This document shows, piece by piece, positions 1 to 9,749 of a stretch of 64,000 bases of DNA. Source of the stretch: Massilia sp. ZL223 (GTDB taxonomy: Bacteria > Pseudomonadota > Gammaproteobacteria > Burkholderiales > Burkholderiaceae_D); assembly GCF_018119395.1 (NCBI RefSeq), contig NZ_JAGPWD010000025.1, forward strand, positions 1 to 64,000, read 5' to 3'. The first letter of the stretch is position 1. Every line of letters starts with the position of its first letter. Position numbers and translations under genes: made by a program. The notes below the pieces were generated by a model. It was not told the origin of the DNA. It did no database searches and saw nothing but the letters and a program-made list of their open reading frames with translations.

Positions 1-1833
1 GTGCTGAGCCAGGCCCTGGACGAGGCGGCGCAGCGCCTGCGCACCGGCGCGCTTCCCCAAGCCCCGCCCGGGCTTGCATCCGAACCGCAGTCCAACACCG
101 CGCCCGCAGCCGGGGCCCCGGAGGTCGACGATGCTTCCGATCCGCACGAGGTGGCGGGTGCACCCCAGGACGCGCCCGCGCTGCCAAGGAATGAATCCGA
201 GCTGGCGATGGTACGGGTCCGCGCGGCCCAGATCGACGCCATCCGCACCGAGGCCGAAGCGCTGCTGGCCTCGGAGCTCGCCCTGATGCACCAGGCCGGC
301 GAATTGCGCCAGCTCGCGCGCGAACTGGGCGCCGCCTCGGAAGCGCAGCTGCGCTGCGAGCGCCTGGCCCAGACCCTGAGCGCCAGCTGCGCGGGGCTGG
401 CGATCACGCGCAAGCGCCTGATGGGGGCGGTGCTGGAAACGGCCCTGGAACCCTTCGGCAGCGCCCTCGGCGAACTGCCTTCGCTGGTGCGCAAGCTGGC
501 GCGCAGCCGGGAGCGTGAAGTCGTGTTCGAGACCGGCGGCGCCGCGATCCAGGTCGACCGGCGCGTGCTGGCCGTGCTGCGCGAGGTGCTGATCCATCTG
601 GTCACCAACGCCGTCGACCACGGCATCGAGGCGCCGGAGCAGCGGCGCGCCGCCGGCAAGCGCGCGGCGGGCCTGGTGCGGGTGGCCGCCAGCCAGCCGG
701 ACGCGCGCCATGTGCTGGTGCGGGTCGAGGACGACGGCGCCGGCATGGACACGGGCGGCCTGGTGCGGGCCGCCACGCGCGCCGGGCTGGCCGAGGACGT
801 GCAGCAGCTCGACGAGGCGGCGCGCCTGGCCCTGGCGCTGCGCGCGGGGGTATCGACCCGGATCGAGGTGACGCCGGTGTCGGGACGGGGCGTCGGGCTG
901 GCGGTGGTGGCCGACAAGGTGGCGGCGCTGGGCGGCACCGTGACCATCGAGAGCCGCCCCGGCCTGGGCTGCGCCTTCGAGCTGCTGCTGCCGGTCAGCC
1001 TGGCCAGCCTGCGCGCCCTGGTGGTGGAGGTGGCCGGGCGCCGCTTCGCCGCGCCGCTGGACGCGCTGGACGCGGTGCGCGCGGTCCCGGCCGGCGCCGT
1101 CAAGACGGTGGAGGGGCGCGAGACCCTGGCGGTGGACGGCCGCGTGCTGCCCCTTGTGCGCCTGGGGAGCCTGTGCGGCGCGCCGCAGCCCGAGACCGCC
1201 AGGGCGGCCGGCGTGGCCTTGCTGGCCGGCGCGCGCTACGGCCGCTTCGCGCTGCTGGTGGACGCGATCCTGTCGGAACAGGACGTGCTGCCGCGCGCCC
1301 TCGGCCCGCTGCTGCAGCGGGTGCGCTGCTTCAGCGGCGCCACCCAGCTCGGCGACGGCAGCCTGGTCCCGGTGCTCGCGCTGGACGACGTGGCGGCGCT
1401 GGCCCAGGGCGCGCCCGCGCCCGGCGGCGCGGCGCAGGAAGAAGGTGGACAGGACGGGGCGGGGCCGGGCCGGCGGCGCGTGCTGGTGGCCGAGGACTCG
1501 ATTACGTCGCGCCTGCTGCTCAAGCACATTCTGGAGGGCGCCGGCTACCGGGTCGACGAAGCCGCCGACGGCCTGGAGGCCCTGTCGCGCTTGCGCCAGG
1601 GAAGCTACGACGCCGTGGTGTCCGATGTCGAGATGCCGCACCTGGACGGCCTCGGCCTGACCGCCAGCATCCGCCAGGATCCGCGCACCGTTGACCTGCC
1701 GGTGATCCTGGTGACCTCGCTCCAGACCCCGGCCGAACGCGAACGCGGGCTGCACGCCGGCGCCGACGCCTATCTCACCAAGGGCAGCTTCGACCAGGAC
1801 CAGCTGCTCGCCGTGCTGGCGAGGATGACATGA
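1..1833 (+). CDS. CheA-type hybrid histidine kinase with CheW and receiver domains (5' partial)
   Basis: This is the C-terminal part of a chemotaxis-type sensor kinase; the reading frame is open from the first base, so the Hpt (phospho-histidine) domains lie outside the window. Visible are the CheA ATPase domain at about residues 185-345 (N-box HLVTNAVDHGIE, G1 DDGAGMD, G2 GRGVGLAVV), a CheW-like domain at about 345-470, and a C-terminal receiver at about 495-610. The receiver has phospho-acceptor Asp542 in SDVEMP and the conserved Lys in YLTKG. CheA autophosphorylates on its Hpt His and passes phosphate to receivers, here its own receiver and the CheB encoded next. The fused receiver is typical of non-flagellar chemosensory systems (Wsp-, Pil- or Frz-like) rather than classical chemotaxis; that reading is inference. 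It is the first gene of the signalling operon inside the window. Confidence 0.9.
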   Translation: MLSQALDEAAQRLRTGALPQAPPGLASEPQSNTAPAAGAPEVDDASDPHEVAGAPQDAPALPRNESELAMVRVRAAQIDAIRTEAEALLASELALMHQAGELRQLARELGAASEAQLRCERLAQTLSASCAGLAITRKRLMGAVLETALEPFGSALGELPSLVRKLARSREREVVFETGGAAIQVDRRVLAVLREVLIHLVTNAVDHGIEAPEQRRAAGKRAAGLVRVAASQPDARHVLVRVEDDGAGMDTGGLVRAATRAGLAEDVQQLDEAARLALALRAGVSTRIEVTPVSGRGVGLAVVADKVAALGGTVTIESRPGLGCAFELLLPVSLASLRALVVEVAGRRFAAPLDALDAVRAVPAGAVKTVEGRETLAVDGRVLPLVRLGSLCGAPQPETARAAGVALLAGARYGRFALLVDAILSEQDVLPRALGPLLQRVRCFSGATQLGDGSLVPVLALDDVAALAQGAPAPGGAAQEEGGQDGAGPGRRRVLVAEDSITSRLLLKHILEGAGYRVDEAADGLEALSRLRQGSYDAVVSDVEMPHLDGLGLTASIRQDPRTVDLPVILVTSLQTPAERERGLHAGADAYLTKGSFDQDQLLAVLARMT

Positions 1834-1879
1834 ACGAACTGCGGAACGAACTGCGGAACGCACTGCGGAGGAGAAACCC

Positions 1880-2935
1880 ATGATTCGTGTTCTGGTGGTC
1901 GACGATTCGCCTTCGGTGCGCGAGCTGCTGAACTACATCCTGGGCGGCGATCCCGCGCTCGAGGTGGTCGGCTGCGCCGCCGACGGCGAGGAGGGCGTGG
2001 CGATGGCGATGCGGCTGCGCCCGGACGTGATCACCATGGACCTGCACATGCCGAACATGGACGGCTACGAAGCCACGCGCCGGATCATGGAGTCCTCCCC
2101 GGCGCCGGTGGTGGTGGTCAGCGGCAGCGAGAACCCGGAAGAAGTCGGCGCCAGCTTCCGCGCCATCGAGGCCGGCGCCCTGGTGCTGGTGCGGCGTCCC
2201 TATGGCCTGGCGCATCCCGAGCACGCGGCCAGCGCCCGGGCGCTGCTGCGCACGGTGAAGTCGATGGCCGAGGTGCGGGTGGTGCGGCGCTGGAACGGCG
2301 GCCGGCCGGCGCGCCAGCCCGCCAGGACGCCTTCCCAGCCGGGCTACCGGCTGGCGGTGATGGGCGCCTCGACCGGCGGACCGGCGGTGCTGCGCGACAT
2401 CCTGGCCCAGCTGGGCGCGCGCTTTCCGCTGCCCGTGGTGATCGTGCAGCACATGGCGGCCGGCTTTACGGCGGGCCTGGCCGAATGGCTGGGCGCCGCC
2501 AGCGGCTTCCCGGTGCGCATTCCCCTGCACGACGAAGCCTTCGCGTCCGGCACGGCCTACCTGGCGCCCGACGGCTACCACCTGGGGGTGTCGCCGACGC
2601 TGCGCGCCCAGCTGTCGCTGGCGGCGCCGGAACACGGAATGCGTCCGGCGGTCTCCTGCCTGTTCCGCTCGATCGTCCCCGCGCTGCGGCCGGCCAGCAT
2701 CGCGGTGCTGCTGACCGGGATGGGCAAGGACGGGGCCGTGGAACTGAAACAGCTGCGCGAGGACGGCGCGGTGACCATCGTCCAGAACCGCGACAGCAGC
2801 GCGGTGTACGGCATGCCGGGCGAGGCGGTGCGGCTGGACGCCGCCACCCTGGTGCTCGATCCGGTCCGGATCGGCAAGGCGATCCATGCGATCGCCCACA
2901 ACCCGGGCAGCGGCCTGTCCGTCCTGGGATTTTGA
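1880..2935 (+). CDS. cheB: CheB-type response regulator, protein-glutamate methylesterase
   Basis: CheB removes methyl groups from (and deamidates) chemoreceptor glutamates once its receiver is phosphorylated by CheA. The 351-residue protein has an N-terminal receiver (about 1-125, phospho-acceptor Asp54 in TMDLHMP) and a C-terminal methylesterase domain. The methylesterase triad is in place: Ser164 in GASTGGP, His191 in VQHM, and Asp284 in TGMGKDG. The receiver has Arg where most have the conserved Lys (AGALVLVRRPYG), which may change its activation. The start follows GGAG in cggaggagaaaccc. It lies 46 bases after the CheA-like gene and 2 bases before the next, as part of one operon. No CheR is visible in the window; it probably lies upstream. 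Confidence 0.92.
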   Translation: MIRVLVVDDSPSVRELLNYILGGDPALEVVGCAADGEEGVAMAMRLRPDVITMDLHMPNMDGYEATRRIMESSPAPVVVVSGSENPEEVGASFRAIEAGALVLVRRPYGLAHPEHAASARALLRTVKSMAEVRVVRRWNGGRPARQPARTPSQPGYRLAVMGASTGGPAVLRDILAQLGARFPLPVVIVQHMAAGFTAGLAEWLGAASGFPVRIPLHDEAFASGTAYLAPDGYHLGVSPTLRAQLSLAAPEHGMRPAVSCLFRSIVPALRPASIAVLLTGMGKDGAVELKQLREDGAVTIVQNRDSSAVYGMPGEAVRLDAATLVLDPVRIGKAIHAIAHNPGSGLSVLGF

Positions 2936-2937
2936 CA

Positions 2938-5900
2938 ATGAAACTAGCGCATAGCGAAATGCACGAGCGAGCCATGAACAATAACGACTACAGGCCGATC
3001 CCGGCCCGGCTGGTGGAGATCCTGATCGTCGAGGACAGCACGACCCAGGCCGAGCACCTGGCCCATCTGCTCACGAGCGAGGGCGGCTACCAGGTCAGGG
3101 TGGCCGGCAACGGCGCGGAAGGCCTGGCCGCGGCCCGCCTGCGCGCCCCGACCATGATCGTGAGCGACATCCAGATGCCGGAAATGGACGGCTTCACCCT
3201 GTGCCGCGAGATCAAGCAGGACCCGCGCCTGCAGGACATCCCCGTCATCCTGCTGACTTCGCTCACCAGCCTGTACGACGTGATCCGCGGTCTGGACAGC
3301 GGCGCCGACAACTTCATCCGCAAGCCCTTCGACGCCCGCTACCTGCTGAGCCGCATCCGCTTCATCCTCGCCAACCGCGCCCTGCGCAGCAACGAGCGGG
3401 TCCAGCTCGGGATGCAGATCAATCTGGGCGGGCAGACCCATTTCATCACCGCCGAACGCCAGCAGATCTTCGACCTCCTGATCTCGACCTACGAGGAAGC
3501 GATCCAGATGACGGAGGAGCTCAAGCAGCAGCAGCAGCGCATCGCGCGCTCCTACCAGTCGCTGGAAGGCCTGTACAAGATCGCCGAGGCGCTCAACCCG
3601 GCGCTCACCGAAGGCGCGGTGGCCGCCAGCGCGCTCGAGCGGGCCCTCGATTTCCCCGGCGTGGCGGGCGGCTGCCTGGCCCTGCTGGACGACGGCGTGC
3701 TGCGCGTCGCCGCGGTCAGCGACGACGACGCGCCGATGCGGGTCGGAGCGGCGCTCGACTGCGGCTGCGCGCGCATGCTGCTGTCGGGCGCGCTGCGCGG
3801 ACCGGAACTGCGCCACGAATGCGAAGCCATGGGCGGCATGCACGCCTGCGTGCCCCTGAGCGCGGGCGGGCGCCAGCTCGGCCTGCTGCACCTGGCGACG
3901 ACTCCCGAAGCGCTGAGCGCCGAGGACATGCAGGTGCTGGGCACGGTCGGCAACCAGATCGCGATCGCGATGGAACGCGCCCACCTGTACGCCAACTCGG
4001 AAGCGCTGGTGCGCGAGCGCACCGAGGCCCTGCAGAGCGAACGCAACCTGCTGTCCACCGTGATGGACACCACCGGCGCCCTGGTGGTGCTGTGCGCGCC
4101 GGACGGCGGCATCAGCCTGATCAACCGTTCCTGCGAAGAGACCTTCGGGCTGAAGCCGGGCGAGGCGCTCGGCCAGCCTGTGTGGGATGTGTTTGCCCTG
4201 CGCGGCGAGAGCAATGCTGTGCGGCGGTTCTGGCACGACCTTCCGCTGGAAGAGATGCCGCGCCAGATCCAGGGCGACTGGCTGACCCGCGGCGGCCAGG
4301 TGCGTTCGGTGATCTGGTCCAACGCCCTGATCCGCAACGCCGCCGGCGAAATCGAAGGGGTGCTCAGCACCGGCATGGACGTTACCGAATTGCGCGGCGT
4401 GGAAGACCGCCTGCGCTACCTGAGCAACTACGATTCCCTGACCGGGCTGCCGAACCGTGCGCTGCTGGGCGACCGCATGGCGCAGCTGCAGGAAGCCGCC
4501 AGGGCCGGGCAGGAGCTGATGGGCTTCCTGGTGATCGGCCTGGACCGCCTTGCCCTGGTGCGCCAGACCCTGGGGGACCGGGTCGAGCGCGCGCTGCTGG
4601 CGGACGCGGCGCGGCGCCTTTCCTCGCTGTCGGCCGGCGACACCGTGGCGCGCTACGCGGAAGGCACCTTCGCGATGGCGGCGCGGCGCGCCTCGGTCGA
4701 CGAGCTCGCGGTGCTGGCGCGCCAGGTCATCGAGTGCCTGGGGCGGCCGTTCTCGTGGGAAGGCGAGGAGCTGCACCTCGATCCGCGCATCGGCATCGCG
4801 GTCTGCCCGAACGACGGCGACACCTACGAAACCCTGGCGCAAGGCGCCGAGAACGCGCTCGGCCGGGTCGATGCCGGGGGCGAGCGCTACACCTTCTTCC
4901 GGCCCGAATTCAACGAGGGCGCGGACGCGCGCTTCCGGCTCGAGAACGCGCTGCGGCGCGCCATCGAGCGCGAGGAATTCCTGCTCCACTACCAGCCGCA
5001 GGTGGACCTCAAGAGCGGCGCCATCATCGGGGTCGAGGCCCTGGTGCGCTGGCGCCACCCGGAGCGCGGCATGGTCTCGCCGGCCGTGTTCATCGACCTG
5101 GCCGAAGAAACCGGCCTGATCCTGCCGCTGGGCGAATGGGTGCTGCGCCGCGCCTGCCAGCAGTGCCGTGCCTGGCAGGATGCCGGCCTGGATGTGGTGC
5201 CGGTCTCGGTCAACCTGTCGGCGCGCCAGTTCTCCGAGCATATCCCGGCCACGGTCAAGCGGATTCTCGAGGAAACCGGGCTGGAGCCGCGCTTGCTGGA
5301 ACTGGAGCTGACCGAAAGCGCCTCAATGAAGGACCCGCAGAAGTCCTTCGGCATCCTGCGCCAGCTGAAGGACATGGGCGTGCGCCTGGCGATCGACGAT
5401 TTCGGCACCGGCTACTCCAACCTGAATTACCTGAAACGTTTCCCGGTCGACAAGCTGAAGCTCGACCAGTCCTTCGTGCGCGACATCGTGTCCGATCCGG
5501 ACGACCTGTCGATCTCGCGCGCCGTCATCGCCATGGGCCATGGCCTGCGCCTGACGGTGATCGCGGAAGGGGTGGAAAGCCAGGGCCAGCTTTCTTTGCT
5601 TGCCGACAACGGCTGCGACGAGATACAAGGCTATCTGTTCAGCCGCCCGGTGCCCGCCGAAGCCTGCGAAGCGCTGCTGCGCGACCGGGCCTCGCTCGAA
5701 CTGGGCTTCCTGGAGCGGGCGCCGTATGCCCGCACCCTGCTGTACGTGGACAGCGAGGCCAACCTGCAGGCGGCGGTGCGGCGCGCGCTGCGCCACAAGG
5801 GCTATGTGGTACTGTCGGCTCCGAATGCGGCCGACGCCTTCGAGATCCTGGCCACCACCGAGGTCGGGGTCATCCTGTGCGACCAGCGCATGGCCGGCAT

Positions 5901-6129
5901 GGACGGCCCGGCCTTCCTGTCGCGCGTACGCCATATGTACCCGGAGGTCACGCGCGTGGTATTGTCGGGCTACACCGACTTGCAATCGGTGACGGACGCG
6001 GTCAACCATGGCGCCATCTTCAAGTTCCTGACCAAGCCCTGGGACGAAGAGGAACTCGACGAGGCGCTGCGCGAGGCCTTCGCCGAGTACGAACGTAAAC
6101 GGGCGGCGCGCGGCGCCGGACAACCATGA
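2938..6129 (+). CDS. Receiver-GAF-PAS-GGDEF-EAL-receiver protein, likely c-di-GMP phosphodiesterase
   Basis: This 1063-residue cytoplasmic protein has, in order: a receiver (about 20-140, SDIQMPEMDG), a glutamine-rich coiled segment, a GAF domain (about 215-360), a PAS domain (about 370-480), GGDEF (about 490-650), EAL (about 660-910) and a second receiver (about 930-1050, CDQRMAGMDG, ending FLTKPWDE). The GGDEF motif is degenerate (AEGTF near residue 574) and the first metal Asp is lost, so cyclase activity is unlikely. The EAL domain keeps its motifs: GVEALVRW, LELTES, IDDFGTGYSNL, LKLDQSFV and AEGVES. It should therefore hydrolyse c-di-GMP; that is inference from the motifs. I chose ATG 2938, two bases after cheB; ATG 2974 is an alternative. 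The gene overlaps the next by 4 bases (ATGA). Confidence 0.88.
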   Translation: MKLAHSEMHERAMNNNDYRPIPARLVEILIVEDSTTQAEHLAHLLTSEGGYQVRVAGNGAEGLAAARLRAPTMIVSDIQMPEMDGFTLCREIKQDPRLQDIPVILLTSLTSLYDVIRGLDSGADNFIRKPFDARYLLSRIRFILANRALRSNERVQLGMQINLGGQTHFITAERQQIFDLLISTYEEAIQMTEELKQQQQRIARSYQSLEGLYKIAEALNPALTEGAVAASALERALDFPGVAGGCLALLDDGVLRVAAVSDDDAPMRVGAALDCGCARMLLSGALRGPELRHECEAMGGMHACVPLSAGGRQLGLLHLATTPEALSAEDMQVLGTVGNQIAIAMERAHLYANSEALVRERTEALQSERNLLSTVMDTTGALVVLCAPDGGISLINRSCEETFGLKPGEALGQPVWDVFALRGESNAVRRFWHDLPLEEMPRQIQGDWLTRGGQVRSVIWSNALIRNAAGEIEGVLSTGMDVTELRGVEDRLRYLSNYDSLTGLPNRALLGDRMAQLQEAARAGQELMGFLVIGLDRLALVRQTLGDRVERALLADAARRLSSLSAGDTVARYAEGTFAMAARRASVDELAVLARQVIECLGRPFSWEGEELHLDPRIGIAVCPNDGDTYETLAQGAENALGRVDAGGERYTFFRPEFNEGADARFRLENALRRAIEREEFLLHYQPQVDLKSGAIIGVEALVRWRHPERGMVSPAVFIDLAEETGLILPLGEWVLRRACQQCRAWQDAGLDVVPVSVNLSARQFSEHIPATVKRILEETGLEPRLLELELTESASMKDPQKSFGILRQLKDMGVRLAIDDFGTGYSNLNYLKRFPVDKLKLDQSFVRDIVSDPDDLSISRAVIAMGHGLRLTVIAEGVESQGQLSLLADNGCDEIQGYLFSRPVPAEACEALLRDRASLELGFLERAPYARTLLYVDSEANLQAAVRRALRHKGYVVLSAPNAADAFEILATTEVGVILCDQRMAGMDGPAFLSRVRHMYPEVTRVVLSGYTDLQSVTDAVNHGAIFKFLTKPWDEEELDEALREAFAEYERKRAARGAGQP

Positions 6130-9100
6130 ACAGTCGCACCTGGCGCCGGATCGCTCCGGCGCCGACCTTCCTGGCCCTGCTGGCCGGCCTGCTCCTGACC
6201 GGCCTGCTGTATTCCGCGGTGCATGCCTACGAAGAGGAGAACCAGCGCGCGGCCTTCGAGCGCGGCGCGCTCGAGCGCGTCGGCGCCCTGCGCGCGGAGC
6301 TCGACAGCGCGGTCGACGTGCTGGGTACGGTCACCCGGGTGTTCACCACCATGCAGCCGGTGACCCGCCGCCAGTTCGACGCCTTCACCGCCCCGATGCT
6401 CGTGCGCCATCCGCAGATCGAATTGATCGGCTGGCAGCTGGTGGTGCCGGACGCCGAACGCGCCGCGTTCGAGGCGGCGCGGCGCCAGGAGTTCCCCGGC
6501 TTCCGCCTGAGCGAGATCGGCGCCGACGGCCAGGCGCCCGCTGCGCACCGGCCCTTCTACCAGGTGGTCGAGTACCTGGCGCCGCAGCGCGGCAACGAGC
6601 AGGCGCTCGGCCTGGACGCCGCCACCCGGCCCGAGATCGCCGATGCGGCGCGGCGCGCCTGCGCCAGCGGCGAGGCCGCCATGACGCGCCAGTTCCGGCT
6701 CCTGATGGGCGGCGCCCAGCAGAGCGGCTTCGTGCTCCTGATGCCGGTGTACCAGGAAGGCACGGCGCTGCTGTCCGGCGCCGGCCCGTGCGGGCAGGTG
6801 CTGGGCTACACCACGGTCGGCTTCACTTCGCTGGCCCTCAAGCGCCGGGTGCTGGACGTCCCGGCCGGACAGCCGCGCGCGGCAGGCGCGATCCGCCTGT
6901 ACGCGGCCGGGCGCGCCGACCCCAACGAACTGGTGTTCGTGCACGAAGGCCAGGCGCCGTCCATGACGGCCTCGCTGCTGGACGGCGAGCAGGCGCTGCC
7001 GCTGGCGCGCACCCTGACCGTCGCCGGCCAGCCCTGGCACATGGTGATCAGCCCGCCGCCGCCCGCGCTGCTGCGCGACCACCTGGGCTCCTTGCTGGTG
7101 CTGGCCGGCGGCCTGCTGGCCAGCCTCGGCGCGGCCGCCTATGCCAACATGCTGTCCCAGCGCAACCACAGCGTGCGCGCCATGGTGGACCAGCGCACGG
7201 CCGAGCTGACCGAAGCCAATGCCAGCCTGCGGCTGCGCCAGCAGGCCATCGACGCCTGCGTCGACAGCATCATCATCGCGCGCGCCGAGGACCCCGACTT
7301 TCCGATCGAGTACGTGAACCCCGCGTTCGAACGCCTCAACGGCTACCGCGCCGAGGAAGTGATCGGGCGCAGCGGCGCGCTGCTGTGGGCGCAGGAACCC
7401 AGGCAGCGCGGCGTGCGCGAAGGCGCGGCCCTGGCGCGCGAGCGGCGCGGCGGCAAGGTCCTGGTCCGGACCTATCGCAAGGACGGCACCCAGCTGTGGT
7501 GCGAACTGGTGGTCTCGCCCTGCACCGGGGCGGACGGCAAGGTGGAGCATTTCGTCATCGTCCAGCACGACGTCACTGAGAAGCGGCGCTTCGAGGGCGA
7601 GCTGGAGTACCAGGCCACCCACGACACGCTGACCGGTCTGCCCAACCGCAAGCTGCTGCGCCGCCGCCTGGAGGAGGAGATCGCGGTCGCGGCGCGCGGC
7701 CGCCAGGCGGTGTCGCTGCTGTTCATCGACATCGACCGCTTCAAGCCCCTCAACGACAGCATCGGGCACAAGGCGGCCAACAGCTATCTGTGCGCGGTCG
7801 CCGACCGCCTACGCGACACCGTGCGCGAGGGCGACACGGTGGCCTGCCTGGGCGGCGACGAGTTCGTCCTGCTCCTGCCCGAACGCACCGGCCTGCCGCT
7901 GGGCGGCCCTGCGCTGGAACGCATCATGAAGACCATCGCCCAGCCGGTGAGGGTGGACGGGCAGGAGCTGGAAGTGTCTTGCTGCATCGGCATCGCCCGT
8001 TACCCGGCCGACGGCAACGATCCCGATGTCCTGATCGACTGCGCCGACCGCGCCGCCCATGCCGCCAAGCGCCGCGGTCCGGGCAACTTCCAGTTCTTCC
8101 AGGCGGCCATGAACGACGCCGCCCACCAGCGCCTGGAACTCGAGCGCGCCCTGCGCGGCGCCCGCGAGCGCGGCGAGTTCGACCTGCTGTACCAGCCGTG
8201 GGCCGACATGGCCAGCGGCCGCGTCACCGGGGTGCAGGCCAAGCTGCGCTGGCGCCACCCGGAGCTGGGCCTCGTCGCCCCGGAAGCCTTTCAGCCGATC
8301 GCCGAGGAGAGCGGGGCCAGCATCGCCCTGGGCGCCTGGGCCCTGGCACAGGCGGCCGCTCAGGTGCGCGCCTGGCAGGATGCCGGCCATGGCGAGTTGG
8401 TGCTGGCCCTGGGCGTGGGCATGCGCCAGGTGAGGGATTCGGGCCTGCTGGCCATGGTGGACGAGGTGCTGGCCGACACGGGCTTGCCGGCGCGCTGCCT
8501 GCGCCTGGAACTGGCCGAGAGCGTGCTGGCCGGCGATGCTGCACAGACCCAGCCGGTGCTCGACAGCCTGCGCGCCCTCGGAGTGCGGCTGGCGGTCGAC
8601 CGCTTCGGCAACGGCCACACCACCCTGGCCGACCTGCGCCGCCATCCGATCGACGTGATCCAGATCGACCGCTCGCTGGTGCAGGACGTGGACGTGAGCT
8701 TCGCGGCCGAGGCGATTCCGGACGCTATCATTTCGATGGCGCACAGCCTGGGCATCCGCGTGCTGGCCGAAGGCGTCGACAGCGCCGCCCAGGCCGAAGT
8801 CCTGGCGCGCAATATGTGCGACGAGGTGAGCGGGGCGCTGCTGTCGGAGCCGCTCGGGTCCGAGGCGGCCGGCGCGCTGCTGGCCGCCGGGACCGCCCTC
8901 CCCAGGAATGTGCTGCGCCTGCACAAGCGCGAGCGCACCCTGCTGCTGGTGGACGACGAGCCGAACATCCTGACCGCCCTGAAGCGCCAGATGCGCGGGA
9001 CCGGCTGCCGCATCCTGACCGCGCCCAGCGGGCAGGAGGGCCTGGCCCTGCTGGAGCGCGAGGAGGTGGACGTGATCGTCTCGGACCAGCGCATGCCGGG

Positions 9101-9749
9101 CATGACCGGGGTGGAATTCCTGCGCGTGGTGAAGCAGTCGCACCCGGACACGGTGCGCATCGTATTGTCCGGCTTTACCGAGCTGCAATCCGTGACCGAC
9201 GCCGTGAACGAGGGCGCGATCTACAAGTTCCTGACCAAGCCCTGGGACGACACCCAGCTGCGCGGCCATATCGAGGAAGCCTTCCGCCACAAGGAAATGG
9301 TCGACGAGAACCGCCGCCTGGGCCTGGAATTGCGTAGCGCCAACCTGGAGCTGGCCGGGGCCAACCGCCAGCTCGAGGACTTGCTGCAGCAGCAGCGCGA
9401 GCAGATCCGGCGTGACGGCATTTCGCTCGACATCGTGCGCGAGGCCTTGCAGCGGGTGCCGCTGGCGATCCTGGCGCTGGACGAGGAGCAGCAGATCGCC
9501 TATGCGAACGCGAGCGCGCGCCAGATGCTTGGCGGTGGCGATACCCTATTGGGAAGCGACGCGGCGGAGGTGATCCCGGACGTGCTGGCCGAGCTGGAAG
9601 GCCGCGGCGAGGGCGCGCCCGCGGCGCCCATGGCGTTCAGGCGCGGCGAACGCGCCTTTGCCGTCGAGGTGCACAGCATGGGACGGGGCACCCGTTCGCG
9701 CGGCACCTTGCTCACATTTACACCGCTAGCCGCAGGGGGAGTGCGTTGA
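6126..9749 (+). CDS. CHASE-PAS-GGDEF-EAL-receiver-PAS protein, likely membrane diguanylate cyclase
   Basis: This 1207-residue protein starts with a membrane segment (about 13-35), a periplasmic CHASE-type sensor (about 75-230) and a second membrane segment (about 318-345). A PAS domain follows (about 370-490), then GGDEF (about 500-660), EAL-like (about 675-925), a receiver (about 940-1060, SDQRMPGMTG, FLTKPWDD), a coiled coil and a C-terminal PAS-like domain. GGDEF is intact near residue 576, with an I-site (REGD, five residues before GGDEF) for product inhibition. The EAL domain is degenerate: QAK replaces EAL, VDRFG replaces DDFG, and EGVDS replaces EGVES. It should therefore make c-di-GMP and perhaps bind it in the dead EAL domain, the reverse of its upstream neighbour. 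It overlaps both neighbours by 3-4 bases. Confidence 0.88.
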   Translation: MNSRTWRRIAPAPTFLALLAGLLLTGLLYSAVHAYEEENQRAAFERGALERVGALRAELDSAVDVLGTVTRVFTTMQPVTRRQFDAFTAPMLVRHPQIELIGWQLVVPDAERAAFEAARRQEFPGFRLSEIGADGQAPAAHRPFYQVVEYLAPQRGNEQALGLDAATRPEIADAARRACASGEAAMTRQFRLLMGGAQQSGFVLLMPVYQEGTALLSGAGPCGQVLGYTTVGFTSLALKRRVLDVPAGQPRAAGAIRLYAAGRADPNELVFVHEGQAPSMTASLLDGEQALPLARTLTVAGQPWHMVISPPPPALLRDHLGSLLVLAGGLLASLGAAAYANMLSQRNHSVRAMVDQRTAELTEANASLRLRQQAIDACVDSIIIARAEDPDFPIEYVNPAFERLNGYRAEEVIGRSGALLWAQEPRQRGVREGAALARERRGGKVLVRTYRKDGTQLWCELVVSPCTGADGKVEHFVIVQHDVTEKRRFEGELEYQATHDTLTGLPNRKLLRRRLEEEIAVAARGRQAVSLLFIDIDRFKPLNDSIGHKAANSYLCAVADRLRDTVREGDTVACLGGDEFVLLLPERTGLPLGGPALERIMKTIAQPVRVDGQELEVSCCIGIARYPADGNDPDVLIDCADRAAHAAKRRGPGNFQFFQAAMNDAAHQRLELERALRGARERGEFDLLYQPWADMASGRVTGVQAKLRWRHPELGLVAPEAFQPIAEESGASIALGAWALAQAAAQVRAWQDAGHGELVLALGVGMRQVRDSGLLAMVDEVLADTGLPARCLRLELAESVLAGDAAQTQPVLDSLRALGVRLAVDRFGNGHTTLADLRRHPIDVIQIDRSLVQDVDVSFAAEAIPDAIISMAHSLGIRVLAEGVDSAAQAEVLARNMCDEVSGALLSEPLGSEAAGALLAAGTALPRNVLRLHKRERTLLLVDDEPNILTALKRQMRGTGCRILTAPSGQEGLALLEREEVDVIVSDQRMPGMTGVEFLRVVKQSHPDTVRIVLSGFTELQSVTDAVNEGAIYKFLTKPWDDTQLRGHIEEAFRHKEMVDENRRLGLELRSANLELAGANRQLEDLLQQQREQIRRDGISLDIVREALQRVPLAILALDEEQQIAYANASARQMLGGGDTLLGSDAAEVIPDVLAELEGRGEGAPAAPMAFRRGERAFAVEVHSMGRGTRSRGTLLTFTPLAAGGVR

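Noticed and set aside
2944-5241. Very long open frame on the minus strand opposite the first GGDEF/EAL gene
   Set aside because: Alternative frames stay open because of high GC. The translation is Arg/His/Gln-rich and without domains, while the plus strand encodes clear domains. The same holds for other long antisense frames (for example 16872-19517).
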